A stretch of 8,699 bases of DNA, taken from the NCBI GenBank assembly GCA_903827735.1, contig CAIKJM010000418.1, positions 1 through 8,699 of the forward strand. The letters run 5' to 3'. How positions within the stretch are numbered: position 1 is the first letter of the stretch; each line of letters starts with the position of its first letter. The stretch comes from an uncultured Rhodanobacter sp. (GTDB lineage Bacteria; Pseudomonadota; Gammaproteobacteria; Xanthomonadales; Rhodanobacteraceae). A model generated the notes under the pieces. It was not told where the DNA came from and did no database searches. It worked only from the letters and a program-made list of their open reading frames with translations. The translations under genes were made by a program, and so were the position numbers. Shown here in pieces: positions 5,344 to 8,699 of the stretch.

Positions 5344-8300
5344 ATGAGACTTCAAGACCACATCGATTTCACCACGCTGCAGTGGGTCAAGCCCGAGCTC
5401 GACGAAACGCTGTCGACCGCGCGCGAAGCGCTAGCGACTTACGTCGAGCATCCGACCCAGCGCGATGCCATGCGCTCGTGCGCCGATCACTTGCATCAGG
5501 TGCGCGGCACACTGCAGATGGTCGAGCTGTACGGCGCCGCGCAGGTCACGGCGGAGATGGAAACGCTGGCGGTTGCGCTGCTGCAGGACCAGGTCACCCA
5601 CCGCGAAGAAGCCTATGCCTCGCTGATGCGCGGCCTGATGCAGCTGCCCGATTATCTGGAGCGCTTGTCGAGCGGCCATCGCGACGTGCCGGTGGTACTG
5701 CTGCCCCTGCTGAATGATCTGCGCGCCAGCCGCGAGCTGCCGGCGTTGACCGAATCGGCGATGTTTCACCCGAATCTGGATGCGTTCCTGCCGGAGCAAG
5801 CGCCAGCCGCCATGAGTGAATCGTATGCCGAAGCGCATCGCGGCGAGCTGGTGGATCTGCGCCTGCGTTTCCAGCAGCAGCTGCTGAGCTGGTTCCGTGG
5901 ACAGGACGCTGCGCAGCAGCTGCTGGGCATGCGCACGACGCTGCTGGCGATCGCCTCGCGCTGCTATCACGTGCACGGCCGTCGGCTGTGGTGGATTTCT
6001 GCCGGCGTGCTCGAGGGCCTCGAGCAAGGCATGTTGAAAAGTTTTGCCGGTGAAATCCGTCAGCTGATCGGCAAGGTCGATCGCAGCATCCGTCAGCTGA
6101 TCGAGCAGGGCGAAATCAGCCTGCGCGGCGGCGATGCCGACGACGTGTGCTGCAAGATGCTGTACATCGTGGCGCAGTCGAAAGAACGCAGCCCGCTGAT
6201 GGAACAGCTGCGCATCACCTATGCGCTGGACAGTCTGCTGCCTGACGCGGCCGAACTGGAACACGCCCGTGGTTCGATGGCCGGCCACAACCGCGCCTTG
6301 CTCGACTCGGTATCGCGGGCGCTGAAGGACGACCTGCTGCGCGTCAAGGAAGCGCTTGATCTTTTCCTGCGCCAGGAAGACGCCGACCCGTCGCAGCTCG
6401 CCTCGCAGAGTGAAGTGCTCGAGCGCGTTGCCGACACCCTGGGCATGCTGGCGCTGAACGTGCCGCGCCGTGTGGTGATCGAACAGCGCCGCGTGCTTGA
6501 CGAAATCGCCAACCGCCTGCGCAAGTCCGACGAAGAAACCCTGCTCGACGTCGCCGGTGCGCTGCTGTACGTCGAATCGTCGCTCGACGACCACATCGAA
6601 AGTCTGGGCTCCGAAGACGAAGCGCAGTCTACTGAAACGGTGCAAGGTCTGCCGCGCAGCGAGGCGCTAGGCGTCGTCACCGCGCTGATGCAGGAGGCGA
6701 TCACCAACACCGGTAACGTCAAGGGCGCGATCGTCGCTTTCGTCGAATCCGGTTGGGAGCATAGCTATCTTGCCGTCGCCCCCGCCCTGATGGGCGAAGT
6801 GGCCGGCGCGCTGCGCATGCTGTCCGCACCACGTCCGGCCGATCTGGCCGAGGGCGTGGGCCGCTTCGTGGCCGAAGAGCTATTGATGGACCGACGCGTG
6901 CCCTCCGGCGAGCAGATGGATCATCTGGCCGACGCCCTGGCAGCGTTGGAGTATTACCTGGAAGCTGCGCGCGAACATCGCGGCGGCCTCGATCATATCC
7001 TCGACGTTGCCGAGCACAGCCTCGGCCTGCTCGGTTACTGGCCGCTGCCCGCCGCGCGCGCGCTGCCGCCGCCCGCGCTGGCCGCACCGACGGCAGACGC
7101 CGTGGAATCGACGACCGCCGAGTTTGCTTTTGGCGAGTCTACGGATGAGGCCACACACGACGAAGCGTTTGCGCACGAAGCACATCCCGAACTGACCGAG
7201 TCGGTCAGCATGTTGCCCGGCGACGATTTGGGCCATCTGTTTGTCGGCGACAGCGAACAGCCCGCCGCTGCAGCCCATAATCTGGACGGCTTGCGTCTGG
7301 CCGAAACGGAAACGACAGCGCCGCCGTCCTCGGACAACGTCGGTGCCGCGGACCCGGACGGCGACTGGATCGAGATCGAAGAAGAAGAGTTTGAAGAGCT
7401 TCCGGTACGCGATGCGCTGGCTGGCAAAACCACGTTCAATCTCGATGCCGAAGGCATCGATGACGATATTCGCGAGATCTTCCTAGAAGAAATGCAGGAG
7501 GAAATCGACAGCCTGCGTAACGGTGAAAAAGTCTGGCTGGCCGAGCCGACCCAGATATCCTCGCTGGTTACCCTGCGCCGCTCTTTCCACACGCTCAAAG
7601 GCTCGGGCCGACTGGTCGGCGCTGGCGTACTCGGCGAGTTCGCGTGGAAGGTCGAGGACATGCTCAATCGCGTGCTCGATAACACCATTGAGCCGCACGA
7701 AGGCGTGCAGGCCGTGGTTCATCATGCGATCGCCGCGCTGCCGGAGCTTCTTTCCGCGCTCAAAGGCGACGGTGAGCCGACGGCGCCGCTCAGCGCGATT
7801 ATGCAGACTGCAGAAGAAGTCGCCGGCGGTCAGCTGACGCACGTGGAAGATCACCTCTCGACGGCTACCGAGATGGTTCGTCGCGTGGTGCGCCGGCGCA
7901 TTCCCCGCTCCCAGGCGGCCGCCGATGCCGTGCCGGAAGCCAGCCTCACCGAGGGGCATACTGCCGCCGACAATCTTGCAGCCGTCGAGGAACCGACGCC
8001 GTTCGAGCCGAATATTTCGATGCCCGAGATGCCGCCGGTGGATCCGGTGCTGCTGGAAATTCTGCGCAGTGAAGTGGCCCAGTACCTGCATACCATCCGC
8101 GGTGCCATTCAGCGCAGCGATATCGAACTACCGATTGGCGAAGATCTGCTGCGTGCCGTGCACACGCTGCACGGCGCCATCGCCATGGTTGACATTCAAC
8201 TGCTGACCCAGCTGCTGTCGCCGCTGGAAAGCCTGTTCAAGCGCCTGCGCGCGCTGAATATCGCGCTGCCGTCCGAAGGCGTGCGCATGCTCGAACAGAC

Positions 8301-8699
8301 GGTCGATCTGGTCGACCACGTCATGGGTCAGTTTGACGAGGAGCAGCCGCAGCTTCCCAACGCCGACGTGTTGGCGGCGCAGATCACCGCGCTGCGCGAC
8401 CGCTATCCTGAGTCGCAGGTTGCGCACGTTGTTTACGAACGGCAGGCGGACGAGGAATCGACGGTCGCGTCGCAAGAGGCCAAGGATTCCTCGGTCGAAA
8501 GCCACGCCTCCGAGGTACGGGGGGAAGAGCCAGAAGAGCCGTCCAATCACACTGACGCCGAAGCGCCGACGGAACCCGCGCATGTCGATGCGTCGAGCAA
8601 CGACGCCGAATTCGATCCCGCGCCGCAAGTTGAACACGACGAAAGTGCCGGAACCACGGCGGAGTACGCCGCCGAGCCTATCCATGCGGAGTTAGATCG
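5344..8699 (+). CDS. chpA: ChpA/PilL chemotaxis histidine kinase, N-terminal part
   Basis: ChpA is the very large CheA-like kinase of the Pil-Chp system. It is open for 1118 codons without a stop and leaves at the right edge; family members are often about 2000 residues or more, so roughly half is seen. The start is ATG at 5344 behind GAGAGAGG. The N-terminus (TLQWVKPELDETL, then LHQVRGTLQMVELYGA with H51) and the next ~540 residues form the FimL-like region of degenerate phosphotransfer folds. An acidic, Ala/Pro-rich linker spans about 580-700. A canonical Hpt domain lies at about 704-806 with H749 in FHTLKGSGRLVG. A second Hpt domain lies at about 900-995 with H940 in VHTLHGAIAMV, where the usual Lys is His. 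A further acidic linker fills about 1012-1118. Remaining Hpt domains, kinase, CheW and receiver parts should lie downstream. Confidence 0.94.
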   Translation, partial: MRLQDHIDFTTLQWVKPELDETLSTAREALATYVEHPTQRDAMRSCADHLHQVRGTLQMVELYGAAQVTAEMETLAVALLQDQVTHREEAYASLMRGLMQLPDYLERLSSGHRDVPVVLLPLLNDLRASRELPALTESAMFHPNLDAFLPEQAPAAMSESYAEAHRGELVDLRLRFQQQLLSWFRGQDAAQQLLGMRTTLLAIASRCYHVHGRRLWWISAGVLEGLEQGMLKSFAGEIRQLIGKVDRSIRQLIEQGEISLRGGDADDVCCKMLYIVAQSKERSPLMEQLRITYALDSLLPDAAELEHARGSMAGHNRALLDSVSRALKDDLLRVKEALDLFLRQEDADPSQLASQSEVLERVADTLGMLALNVPRRVVIEQRRVLDEIANRLRKSDEETLLDVAGALLYVESSLDDHIESLGSEDEAQSTETVQGLPRSEALGVVTALMQEAITNTGNVKGAIVAFVESGWEHSYLAVAPALMGEVAGALRMLSAPRPADLAEGVGRFVAEELLMDRRVPSGEQMDHLADALAALEYYLEAAREHRGGLDHILDVAEHSLGLLGYWPLPAARALPPPALAAPTADAVESTTAEFAFGESTDEATHDEAFAHEAHPELTESVSMLPGDDLGHLFVGDSEQPAAAAHNLDGLRLAETETTAPPSSDNVGAADPDGDWIEIEEEEFEELPVRDALAGKTTFNLDAEGIDDDIREIFLEEMQEEIDSLRNGEKVWLAEPTQISSLVTLRRSFHTLKGSGRLVGAGVLGEFAWKVEDMLNRVLDNTIEPHEGVQAVVHHAIAALPELLSALKGDGEPTAPLSAIMQTAEEVAGGQLTHVEDHLSTATEMVRRVVRRRIPRSQAAADAVPEASLTEGHTAADNLAAVEEPTPFEPNISMPEMPPVDPVLLEILRSEVAQYLHTIRGAIQRSDIELPIGEDLLRAVHTLHGAIAMVDIQLLTQLLSPLESLFKRLRALNIALPSEGVRMLEQTVDLVDHVMGQFDEEQPQLPNADVLAAQITALRDRYPESQVAHVVYERQADEESTVASQEAKDSSVESHASEVRGEEPEEPSNHTDAEAPTEPAHVDASSNDAEFDPAPQVEHDESAGTTAEYAAEPIHAELD

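Noticed and set aside
5431..6645. Open frame of 404 codons on the minus strand
   Set aside because: It is fully antisense to chpA, whose translation matches known ChpA sequence features; the composition is that of a shadow frame.
1..8699. CRISPR array, tRNA, rRNA, insertion sequence or phage genes
   Set aside because: No regularly spaced repeats, transposase motifs, long terminal inverted repeats or structured RNA gene was found on reading either strand.

Overview
The window is a GC-rich gammaproteobacterial chromosomal segment carrying the start of a type IV pilus chemosensory (Pil-Chp) operon. It faces a divergent gshB-tonB pair. Gene content, protein motifs and order (tonB - gshB <-> pilG - pilH - pilI - pilJ - chpA) match the region around tonB3/gshB/pilG in Pseudomonas aeruginosa. 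The missing pilK between pilJ and chpA, the strongly GC-biased third codon positions and the protein flavour suggest Xanthomonadales, perhaps Rhodanobacteraceae (Dyella/Rhodanobacter-like). That placement is an inference; no search was run.

Layout. Minus strand: 1-325 is the 5' part of a TonB-family gene that runs off the left edge. It overlaps the stop of gshB (322-1299, glutathione synthetase) by 4 bases. 1300-1695 is a divergent regulatory region with no credible gene; it holds a sigma-54-like -24/-12 element at about 1634-1650, a short hairpin just before the pilG ribosome binding site, and other small inverted repeats. Plus strand: pilG (1696-2103), pilH (2126-2497), pilI (2494-3051), pilJ (3180-5210) and chpA (5344 to the right edge, still open after 1118 codons). 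pilG-pilH-pilI are tightly packed. pilI-pilJ and pilJ-chpA are separated by about 130 bases each, and the second gap holds a strong hairpin.

How they work together. By analogy with P. aeruginosa, PilJ in the inner membrane senses a surface or pilus signal and controls the histidine kinase ChpA through the CheW-like adaptor PilI. ChpA passes phosphate through its phosphotransfer domains to the CheY-like regulators PilG and PilH, which set the balance of pilus extension and retraction and, in Pseudomonas, cAMP signalling. The TonB-family gene is the likely tonB3 counterpart, linked in Pseudomonas to twitching. gshB is a housekeeping gene kept in this neighbourhood.

This is a known system rather than a new one. 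Points worth a second look are the lack of pilK, the candidate sigma-54 promoter, the RNA hairpins, the variant second Hpt motif of ChpA, and the start-codon ambiguities of pilG and pilJ.
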